Assembly (NCBI GenBank): GCA_964389805.1
Contig: CAYMFU010000136.1
Coordinates: forward strand, 1-21,671
Origin: JAGTVG01 sp964389805
GTDB taxonomy: Bacteria > Bacteroidota > Bacteroidia > Cytophagales > Cyclobacteriaceae
Reading direction: 5' to 3'
DNA: 21,671 bases
How positions within the stretch are numbered: the first letter of the stretch is position 1; every line of letters starts with the position of its first letter. The translations under genes and the position numbers were made by a program. Shown piece by piece: positions 15,723 to 21,671 of the stretch. The notes under the pieces are model-generated. The model had not been told where the DNA came from. It did no database searches and saw nothing but the letters and a program-made list of their open reading frames with translations.

Positions 15723-15768
15723 TGGTAAAATGAAAGTAAACGCCAACATTTGTACTTGTATTTTACCA
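15723..15768. repeat. 9-bp perfect inverted repeat upstream of the CutA-like gene
   Basis: TGGTAAAAT (15723-15731) and ATTTTACCA (15760-15768) are exact complements 28 nt apart, 41 nt upstream of the start at 15682. This is the only structure seen in the 15683-16151 gap, which is otherwise AT-rich. A 60-codon frame at 15718 has no recognisable protein features. Confidence 0.4.
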
Positions 15769-16151
15769 ACGGTTTGCCAAAGGATAGGTTATATAATAAT
15801 TAAAAAAAATGAAGTAACAACAAGTTATTTCATACAATATTCAACTAGTCAGGTTTTGTTCTCAGCTATCCGCCAATGCTCATCATTTTTAAAGATATAA
15901 ATACGATTAATGCTTGTGATTACTGTTTAGAAATAATCATACAATTCAGAAATTACAATTATTTTAAGAAAAAAATATACCATGTATCTCATTCTTCTGA
16001 TATGTAAATCACGTATAAATATGTATTATTCCGTTTCTAATTTGATTGTATTTCTCATTAAAGGAAAAAATTAGCAATGACGAATTTGAAATTGAATAAT
16101 GGTAGCTACCCGTTATTTATTTTATTGTGTAATTATAAAAAAGCAAAAACC

Positions 16152-16679
16152 ATGATATATATTTTTATAACATTATCATTTTTAATCTTAACAGGTTGCA
16201 CAGGGAATAATCTTGAAAAGATAAAAAAAAGAAGTCATCCAAGCCATGCTTACAATTATGTCGATATTGATACATCAAGTCTACACTATCTAGAAACTGA
16301 TTATGTACCAATATATTCAGATATTTATTATCAAAATGGTACGAAGAGATACCCTTTAACTGCAACAATCAGTCTAAGAAATATCTCATTAAGTGATTCA
16401 GTATATTTGCTCTCTGCTGTTTATTATGATTCATATGGAAATAGGTTGGAAGATTATGTTGATTCAACCTTTCTGATTTCTCCGCTTGAGTCAATTGAAT
16501 TTGTTGTTGAATCAATTGAAAATATTGGTGGAGCAGGTGCTAATTTTATTATTGAGTGGGGTGCCGCAAGTTATTCAAACCAACTTTTAATACAGTCAAT
16601 CATGATTGGAACATATGAACAACAAGGAATTTCATTTACGACAGAGGCTAAAGTAATTTATAGTTCCATAAGAGATTAA
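16152..16679 (+). CDS. DUF3124 family lipoprotein
   Basis: This 175-residue protein is a lipoprotein: leader MIYIFITLSFLIL, then LTGC with Cys16. The mature part shows the DUF3124 pattern in order: YVPIYSDIYYQNGTKRYPLT, TISLRNIS, a YYDSYGN turn, the GGAGANFIIEW core at about 146-156 and a QGISFTTEA end. The family is a small beta-sandwich of unknown function found in many environmental bacteria. The frame also has an ATG at 16077, but that start would place 25 extra residues before the lipoprotein leader and was rejected. A stub resembling a cation:proton antiporter gene starts 20 nt after its stop, so the lipoprotein may once have been co-transcribed with a transporter. Confidence 0.83.
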   Translation: MIYIFITLSFLILTGCTGNNLEKIKKRSHPSHAYNYVDIDTSSLHYLETDYVPIYSDIYYQNGTKRYPLTATISLRNISLSDSVYLLSAVYYDSYGNRLEDYVDSTFLISPLESIEFVVESIENIGGAGANFIIEWGAASYSNQLLIQSIMIGTYEQQGISFTTEAKVIYSSIRD

Positions 16680-16699
16680 TTTTTAGACAAATAGTGTAA

Positions 16700-16846
16700 A
16701 TGGAATTAACAATACTAAAAGATATTGTAATAATATTTGCTTTATCTACGTTTGTCAACCTAAGTCCGAAGTATTATAGTTTAACCATTTTCGTGCTAAA
16801 TCCTGAATTCGACTTAATTAGAGAACTAAACAAACTCATAATATAA
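16700..16846 (+). pseudogene. N-terminal stub resembling a CPA2 cation:proton antiporter
   Basis: A 48-codon frame starts 20 nt after the DUF3124 gene. Its first 20 residues (MELTILKDIVIIFALSTFVN) closely resemble the start of KefB/YbaL-type CPA2 antiporters, which open with a short L-x-D-I-V-I-I-F-x-L-S helix. After residue 20 the sequence (LSPKYYSLTIFVLNPEFD) no longer fits a membrane helix, and the frame ends at 16846. A full antiporter would need more than 350 further residues, none of which are seen. The simplest reading is a large internal deletion that kept only the first codons. The match is short and was judged by eye. Confidence 0.45.
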
Positions 16847-16955
16847 AAATTGTGGGCAATAATATTTAGCTAAATGATTAGTAAATAGTGTAATTCTATA
16901 ATAATGAATTATCCATATGATAATTCATGGTTTTCTCAAGCTTTTGTATAGTTTT

Positions 16956-17456
16956 TCAACTCGTTTTCCATTCCCAATACTCATTCAATATTTCTCCTAT
17001 AACTTTATCTTCATTATCAATTACTAGGTCTTCCTTAGTGAATGACTTTGGGGGCTTCTTTTCCATGAACTTGAATATTTTATCAAGCCTTTTTGGATTC
17101 TTATTTGGATCCAAGGGGAATAGGTACACTGAACCTCCAGTAAATGCATTACTGGATTGTACTTCAACAAAATATATTTTGCCGGCTTCAATATCAGCTT
17201 CAATAAAATCTGGATAATTAGCTTTTGCAAAAAACACATGTTCACCTGCTTCGCATTCATATCGAAAATAATTTTTCCCTCGACATTTTCCAATGATCTT
17301 TTTACTATCAAAATAATAAAGATCATCAGCACCTGTAAGTGTTTTAATCACAAAATAAACAACAGCCTTGTCATCAGGTGCAGATTCAATGTTTTGGCCA
17401 AAGCAAATTACAGAGTTAACAAGAAATAACGAAATTGCTAGAATTGAGGATTTCAT
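16956..17456 (-). CDS. secreted DUF2846-like protein
   Basis: This 166-residue protein has a signal peptide (MKSSILAISLFLVNSVICFG, cleavage near FGQ). The mature part begins APDDKAVVYFVIK, continues with KIIGKCRGKNYFRYECEAGE and HVFFAKAN, then AGKIYFVEVQ. This succession of short strands (a small-molecule-style beta sandwich with a gentle Y-x-x-x-x-x-x-G-E-H-x-F step) is what DUF2846-type lipoproteins and secreted proteins show. The C-terminal 50 residues are charged and helical (FKFMEKKPPKSFTKEDLVI) and may be an extra arm. There is no lipobox Cys. It has no close neighbour on its strand; function unknown. Confidence 0.72.
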   Translation of the reverse strand: MKSSILAISLFLVNSVICFGQNIESAPDDKAVVYFVIKTLTGADDLYYFDSKKIIGKCRGKNYFRYECEAGEHVFFAKANYPDFIEADIEAGKIYFVEVQSSNAFTGGSVYLFPLDPNKNPKRLDKIFKFMEKKPPKSFTKEDLVIDNEDKVIGEILNEYWEWKTS

Positions 17457-18000
17457 TTTACATTACGCTTGGTGCACTTTTATCTAGGAAACAGAAGTTC
17501 TTCAAGAATAGTTCAATTAATTTGAAATTTTTAAATTGGAATCTTTAACATCCTCTAAATAATAAGAAATTAAATATAAGTTTGTAGGTATTCATTCGTA
17601 CAATACTGATTATGATAAGCCATAATGTGTATCAATGGGTTAGTGACTAATTCGATAATGACTTTTAAGGCATTTTTTACTAGAGTTGGCCACTAACAAG
17701 CAAGGCAAAGACTCGATTTTGTTGTACGAGTTAATTAAAGTGGCTAATTCTCAAATCTCTAATCCCTAGAACCATCCTCTATTGTAGACAGTCTCTCTGG
17801 CCAAACAAGAATTGCAATATTTTTAATAAAATAAATTAATATTTTATCTAATTCCTGGAATATTCAATACAGAGAAGAAATATATTTAAGATAATAGATA
17901 TTCTCTTAAAAATATAGCAGTGTTTCCTTTCAAAGTAATGTGGACTGATTAAAGGCTAAAGATTAAGAGTTGTTTTATTACTGATTGATTATCTTTCCAT
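17457..18000. other. 544-nt gap with clustered inverted repeats, no gene seen
   Basis: No credible coding frame is visible on either strand. The structured part lies at 17640-17747. TTAGTGACTAA (17640-17650) is a perfect palindrome around one base. TTGGCCACT (17686-17694) pairs with AGTGGCTAA (17739-17747) with one mismatch, and inside that arm pair ACTCG and CGAGT form an inner stem. The outer/inner pairing could be an RNA or DNA hairpin or a recombination site. The remainder is AT-rich spacer sequence between the DUF2846-like gene and the propeller gene. Confidence 0.45.
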
Positions 18001-19965
18001 TTAGCGATCATACTCGTAATATTTGGTAAAATAGTTCGATGATGTTTCCCAGCCTATTCCAGGGTAAACATAGTTAGTTGGTCTTTTGCCGTTTTTATTC
18101 CTATAAATGTGTAAAAAATGTTGCCCCGAATCATCTGTAGCTCGAATTGAAACATCAGGAATCCCATCTGGTTTTACTCCCAGGCTGCCAACTACATCAG
18201 CGACACGTATGGTAAATGCAGATCCATCTTCTTTACTAGGGATGTAAAAGTCTGCAATTCTCTCTGTCTCCGAAAAAATAGAAGCCGGTCTTGCAAAAAT
18301 CATTTCATGAAAACCATCACCGCTCCAGTCTACGGCAAAGACGGTACTGCTGGGTTCAAAGAGACCCAAAAATCTACCATCCTGATTCATCATTATCTGC
18401 GGCTCCATATCGTTATAATGAACTTTTGAAATGAGTTGAAATTGGTCTTTTAATCCTGAATTTTTGAAAAAATAACCGCCAACGAGATACTCAAAATGAT
18501 TTCCGGTAATTTCCCATTCCATGTTTCCATCAGCGTCAAAAAGGGCGAATCCTAGTCCATCACAGTAAGTTACAGAAATATACCATTTGTCATTTTGCTG
18601 AATAGGAACAATTCCATCAATATGCCCACCATACCAGAGTTTAACCGTATTCGTCTTCAATGTGCTTATTACTTCTCCTTTTGCATTTAGAACTGTCGCC
18701 CCTGCAAGTATCTCATCCTTTCCATTGTTGTTAATGTCATACGCACCAAGTCGGTGGGCTAGCAGGTAGCCTCCGGGATTTTTAGTTTTCCACATTAGAT
18801 TCAGGTCTTTGTCGTAAGCCCATATGGTATGATAGGCATCTTTTAATAGCAGTTCGTGTTTCCCATTTCCATTAAGATTTGTAATAACCAAACAGTCCGA
18901 TGAATTAACCTTTCCGGTAGTCACTTTCTTTTCAGTCACCTTACCGTCTTTGTCGAATGTGAATTCGTACAACCAGCCATCTGTAGCCATCAGCAATTTA
19001 TGATTCTCTTTTCCTGTTTCAAGATCAAACACAGTAACTGCTGCAGATGATCCACGACCTCCCCCAATATCTGCTGGCGCTTCGTAGTCACTCTCCCATG
19101 ACCATAGAATTTCTCCCCTGGTTCGCGTAATTGAATCAGCCAGTAAGCTCTGAACAACCATCGACTTTACACGGTTGATATCCACTTGTTCAACCCATAC
19201 TTTCAGGGTGATGATTTCTACAATCCCATCCCCGGTAACATCTCCAGCAATTAAATAATTTCCTCCTTTTTCCATATCTAGTTTTAAAGATATGTCCGGG
19301 TGAATAGCTTTCTGATTATCCAAAGGAAATCGTTCTATATCCTTTGTGTTAATTTGAAATGAATTTTCCGATTTATTCAATTCTGTTTGAATAGATATTT
19401 TCCCGAATTGAGAACTACGTACAGTAGCGGCGATATAAGAAAATGAGAGAACTCCAATTAATAAAACACCATTCAGCATGATCAGTACATGTATTATAAA
19501 GTCCCTTTTCTTTTTATTCTTCAGTAAGATATAGCTTGTTAAAAATATGACTAAAGCTAGAATAACAACGATCGCTCTTTCCTTCAACAACCAATAGGGT
19601 AACTGAGAAAGATACATGCTTTTCAGGTTGTGATAGAGTTGAGAAAATATGATCCCGTTTAAAAAAAGTTGAAAAAGAAAGAAAACAATCACTATAAAAT
19701 GGAATTTCCCGTTTCCCTTTTTCACATTGGCTAGTCTATAAACCAGGATAGAAACGGATAGTAGGAAAAAGGTTATTAGTATAGAGTAAACGATGGTAAA
19801 ACCATCTTCTTTCAATCCGGTTATACCATCGATATATTGATTAACAAAATCCCATACTGAGCGAACTGAAAGCAAAAGTAACAGGACAATCAGAGCAAAT
19901 TGACTAATTAATACACTAAGCCAAAACCACCTGATGCTGTTTGTATTACAATTGGATGAAGGCAT
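18001..19965 (-). CDS. membrane protein with C-terminal FG-GAP/VCBS-like beta-propeller
   Basis: This 654-residue protein has five or six hydrophobic segments in the first 190 residues (for example FALIVLLLLLSV, SILITFFLLSVSILVY, IVVILALVIFLTSYILL, VLLIGVLSFSYIAAT). The rest is an exported-side propeller. Calcium-loop-like FG-GAP repeats recur: DVTGDGIVEIITL, NLNGNGKHELLL, DINNNGKDEILAG and WSGDGFHEMIFA. The segment LGAYDINNNGKDEILAG followed by a GGHIDG motif resembles the propeller of rhamnogalacturonan lyase-like proteins, but no catalytic residues can be assigned. It could sense or bind a ligand or glycan outside the membrane. The start ATG at 19965 is followed directly by a basic/aromatic stretch and the first membrane segment. 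It has no operon partner in the window. Confidence 0.78.
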   Translation of the reverse strand: MPSSNCNTNSIRWFWLSVLISQFALIVLLLLLSVRSVWDFVNQYIDGITGLKEDGFTIVYSILITFFLLSVSILVYRLANVKKGNGKFHFIVIVFFLFQLFLNGIIFSQLYHNLKSMYLSQLPYWLLKERAIVVILALVIFLTSYILLKNKKKRDFIIHVLIMLNGVLLIGVLSFSYIAATVRSSQFGKISIQTELNKSENSFQINTKDIERFPLDNQKAIHPDISLKLDMEKGGNYLIAGDVTGDGIVEIITLKVWVEQVDINRVKSMVVQSLLADSITRTRGEILWSWESDYEAPADIGGGRGSSAAVTVFDLETGKENHKLLMATDGWLYEFTFDKDGKVTEKKVTTGKVNSSDCLVITNLNGNGKHELLLKDAYHTIWAYDKDLNLMWKTKNPGGYLLAHRLGAYDINNNGKDEILAGATVLNAKGEVISTLKTNTVKLWYGGHIDGIVPIQQNDKWYISVTYCDGLGFALFDADGNMEWEITGNHFEYLVGGYFFKNSGLKDQFQLISKVHYNDMEPQIMMNQDGRFLGLFEPSSTVFAVDWSGDGFHEMIFARPASIFSETERIADFYIPSKEDGSAFTIRVADVVGSLGVKPDGIPDVSIRATDDSGQHFLHIYRNKNGKRPTNYVYPGIGWETSSNYFTKYYEYDR

Positions 19966-20143
19966 TCTCTTGTGTTAATAATCATGTTTCTTTTTAGATT
20001 CCGAAGATCAACAAATAAAATATTAAAGTCCACTTTATGTTGATGGGAAACATATCTAATAAGCAAACAATTTTAAGGCTCTCTCGCCAACGATTGGCCC
20101 CGATTGTAGAAAGAAACAAGTAGCAACTCAATCATTTAGTAAG

Positions 20144-20169
20144 TGTATTAGCCCCTTAAATAACTGGAC
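20144..20169 (+). repeat. IS left terminal inverted repeat
   Basis: The 26-nt left end TGTATTAGCCCC then TTAAATAACTGGAC is imperfectly matched by the complement of the right end. The best-conserved parts are the initial TG, the C block and ACTGGAC. Confidence 0.6.
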
Positions 20170-20210
20170 AGTTTTTAAAAAACAGTTTAGTAGATTAAAT
20201 TTAAGGAGTT

Positions 20211-20525
20211 ATGAGTAAACGCAGAAGTTTTACAAAGGAGCAGAAGCTTCAGATCCTCAGGGAAGCAGAAACAGAAGGAATGCTTGCCACCTGCCGCAAA
20301 CATGAGATTGCCCAGAGTTTGTTTTATCGTTGGAAACATGCTTTTGAACAGAAAGGCGTGGATGGATTGCAAGGACAATATTACCGTGTTGATCCGGAAG
20401 TAAAAGCCTTACAGGAGGAAAACGAGAAGTTAAAGAAGATCATTGGGAAGCAGGCATTGGAGCTGGAGGTCAAGAATGAGCTTTTAAAAAAAACAGAACA
20501 GCTCAAAAGGCGAGGAAAATGGTAA
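20211..20525 (+). CDS. IS3-family transposase OrfA (DNA-binding)
   Basis: This 104-residue protein is the helix-turn-helix component of an IS3-type transposase. The HTH lies at about 6-45 (FTKEQKLQILREAE, then a second helix ending SLFYRWKHAFEQ), and the C-terminal half is a leucine-zipper coiled coil (about 60-98, LQEENEKLKKIIGKQALELE). It binds the terminal repeats and oligomerises. An AAGGAG Shine-Dalgarno lies two bases before the ATG, unlike most genes in this window, which suits an element that moves between hosts. It overlaps OrfB by 7 nt. Confidence 0.92.
   Translation: MSKRRSFTKEQKLQILREAETEGMLATCRKHEIAQSLFYRWKHAFEQKGVDGLQGQYYRVDPEVKALQEENEKLKKIIGKQALELEVKNELLKKTEQLKRRGKW
20483..20492 (+). 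promoter_or_regulatory. candidate -1 frameshift site joining OrfA and OrfB
   Basis: In the OrfA frame the sequence T-TTA-AAA and the following A run (A at 20486-20493) form overlapping slippery heptamers. The -1 frame is open from here through the OrfB ATG at 20519, so slippage would give an OrfAB fusion, the active transposase in IS3 elements. The OrfA stop also overlaps the OrfB start, so translational coupling could make OrfB alone. Confidence 0.5.
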
Positions 20526-21424
20526 TCACAAAATACAAGGATCTTATTCCGGTAAAGTGGTTATGTTCCTGGACAGGTATGCCTGTAAGCAGTTGGTATT
20601 ACAGTTCAACTGATGGCAGGGGTGGCTGTAAACCGAGCAGGTATACTTTTACCTATTCTGGCGAAAAAGTAAGTAATAAGGAGATAATATCCAGGATCAA
20701 GGAATTATTAAGGCAAGAGTATGTTTGTTACGGATATGAAAAGATAACCAGTCACTTGCGGGATGAAGGATTTTTAATAAACAAAAAGAAGGTCTATCGA
20801 TTGATGAAAGAAGCTCATTTGTTGCACGCTCATACAAGGATCAGAACCAATGGCAGAAGAAGTTTTGTAAAGACACGCAAGATAGAAGCTGATTATCCAA
20901 TGCAACATCTGGCAATGGATATCAAGTATGTTTACATCCATGGAGAGCGTAGGAACATTTATTTGCTATCTGTAATGGATATTTTCACTCGCAGGGTGTT
21001 GGGACATACATTGAAAAATAGCATTCGTCAACATGACGTGGTTTTGTTGCTTGATGGGATAATTGCAGACAATCATTTGAAGGGGATTACAATTCGTAAT
21101 GATAATGGAAGCCAGTTTATTGCCCACAGCGTAAGGAGATATCTTCATGAGATGGGTATAAACCAGGAATTTACTCATATTGCCACTCCTGAGGAAAATG
21201 CATTTATAGAATCTTTGCATTCAACCCTGGAGAGGGAAGTCATTCGAAGGTACTGGTTTGACAACATCCATTATGCTAAATGGAAGATTTCGGATTATTA
21301 TAAATTTTATAACGCAAGAAGAAAACACAGATCGCTAGGAATGAAATCCCCGGATCAGTTTTTGAATAATTATGAAAAATTAAAGCATAGACAGGAGAAT
21401 AATTTTCAAATTCTTCTAAATTGA
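20519..21424 (+). CDS. IS3-family transposase OrfB (DDE integrase-like)
   Basis: This 301-residue protein carries the rve-type catalytic core. The acidic triad is D134 in LAMDIKYVY, D195 in IRNDNGSQF and E231 in NAFIESLHSTLE, with 35 residues between the last two, the spacing typical of IS3 elements. An HTH_21-like region precedes it (about 55-110, KIT-SHLRDEGF and VYRLMKEAHLL). The C-terminal YNARRKHRSLGMKSPDQF is the family's usual end. It is intact, so with OrfA it should form a working transposase. Confidence 0.94.
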   Translation: MVITKYKDLIPVKWLCSWTGMPVSSWYYSSTDGRGGCKPSRYTFTYSGEKVSNKEIISRIKELLRQEYVCYGYEKITSHLRDEGFLINKKKVYRLMKEAHLLHAHTRIRTNGRRSFVKTRKIEADYPMQHLAMDIKYVYIHGERRNIYLLSVMDIFTRRVLGHTLKNSIRQHDVVLLLDGIIADNHLKGITIRNDNGSQFIAHSVRRYLHEMGINQEFTHIATPEENAFIESLHSTLEREVIRRYWFDNIHYAKWKISDYYKFYNARRKHRSLGMKSPDQFLNNYEKLKHRQENNFQILLN

Positions 21425-21436
21425 AAATTATTTTTC

Positions 21437-21461
21437 GTCCAGTTTATAGGGGGTCGGACCA
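21437..21461 (-). repeat. IS right terminal inverted repeat
   Basis: The complement of this segment reads TGGTCCGACCCCC then TATAAACTGGAC, matching the left end in the TG start, the C block and ACTGGAC. The outer eight bases match poorly, so the true right boundary may be a few bases inside 21461. Confidence 0.55.
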
Positions 21462-21601
21462 ATGATCACTTAAAAGAGTGGTCCTGGTGTGTAAAAAGGA
21501 ATGGAAAATATTTAAACATTATGGAATATCTGCCGCACAAAAAAAAGTGGATAGATATTATCTCAGAAACTATTGACAAGATTAATGAACTTGAAGAGTA
21601 A
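21461..21601 (+). pseudogene. C-terminal remnant of an unidentified gene next to the IS
   Basis: Right after the IS end the plus frame reads NDHLKEWSWCVKRNGKYLNI and continues through MEYLPHKKKWIDI and IDKINELEE to a stop at 21601, about 46 residues. Composition and alternation of hydrophobic and charged residues look like genuine protein, but I do not recognise the family. No matching N-terminal part is visible to the left of the IS, so the upstream portion was removed, or the gene began inside sequence now replaced by the IS. The last 70 bases of the window contain nothing I can assign. Confidence 0.4.
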
Positions 21602-21671
21602 ATTCCTTTTGTCTATCTAATAGTTGCTTAGCAAAAGGATGGATCGGTCCAATGTCAAGGAACACTCCTCA

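Larger units (their letters stand above)
20144..21461 (+). mobile_element. IS3-family insertion sequence
   Basis: Two overlapping transposase genes lie between imperfect terminal inverted repeats: left end from TGTATTAG at 20144 and right end to about 21461, sharing TG, a CCCC block and ACTGGAC. The size of about 1.3 kb is normal for IS3-type elements. The exact outer ends are uncertain because the repeats diverge outside the CCCC block. No convincing short target-site duplication was found next to them. Both transposase frames look intact, so the element may still be active. At its right end it abuts the C-terminal remnant of a host gene. Confidence 0.85.

Noticed and set aside
15718..15900. 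60-codon plus-strand frame
   Set aside because: No signal peptide, domain pattern or convincing start; composition looks like random AT-rich sequence.
16077..16151. Upstream start for the DUF3124 gene
   Set aside because: The lipoprotein leader with LTGC begins properly only from the ATG at 16152, although an AAAGGA-like sequence does precede the ATG at 16077.
17640..17747. Integron attC-like recombination site
   Set aside because: The RYYYAAC and GTTRRRY core boxes are not properly matched and there is no integrase gene in the window.
21583..21671. Minus-strand frame running off the window end
   Set aside because: It overlaps the plus-strand gene remnant and its upstream end meets a stop at the window edge, so nothing supports it as a gene.
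1..21671. CRISPR array, tRNA, rRNA or phage genes
   Set aside because: No evenly spaced direct repeats, no recognisable RNA gene and no structural phage proteins were seen on either strand.

Overview
The window looks like chromosomal DNA from an AT-rich member of the Bacteroidota, probably free-living or marine. This is inferred from: a CotH-type secreted protein, sulfatases, short signal peptides or lipoboxes on many small exported proteins, a TAnnTTTG-type -7 box before the gene at 8319, and start sites that mostly lack a strong Shine-Dalgarno sequence. No rRNA, tRNA, CRISPR array, phage module or replication origin was recognised.

Region 1 (1-8032) is catabolic. Four tightly spaced minus-strand genes read phytanoyl-CoA dioxygenase-like, alkylsulfatase-like metallo-beta-lactamase protein, NADP-type short-chain dehydrogenase and a CotH-domain secreted protein cut by the window edge. 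A small minus-strand lipoprotein candidate ending in its own terminator follows. Divergent from it lie an exported formylglycine sulfatase and a zinc class II aldolase. Together they suggest removal of sulfate from an organic sulfate ester followed by oxidation or aldol cleavage of the product; the substrate is unknown.

Region 2 (8033-11097) holds an exported protein of unknown function that converges, across a shared hairpin, on an NCS1 permease gene and a previously uncalled 59-residue membrane protein directly behind it. Region 3 (11098-13888) is a large membrane adenylate cyclase with a C-terminal repeat region. A 74-bp element sits in its leader and recurs inverted at 15213-15286.

Region 4 (13889-18000) is loosely packed and partly decayed. 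It contains a beta-propeller fragment and a stress-barrel-like fragment joined head to head, a 28-residue lipopeptide ORF, a CutA-like protein, a DUF3124 lipoprotein followed by what looks like the N-terminal stub of a cation:proton antiporter, and a DUF2846-like secreted protein. Several inverted repeats lie in the gaps. Region 5 (18001-21671) has a large membrane protein with an FG-GAP-type propeller, then an apparently intact IS3-family element whose right end abuts the C-terminal remnant of another gene.

No single unmistakable new system is visible. The best leads are the inverted 74-bp repeat pair, the small protein paired with the NCS1 permease, the head-to-head gene junction at about 14520 and the sulfate-ester gene cluster.
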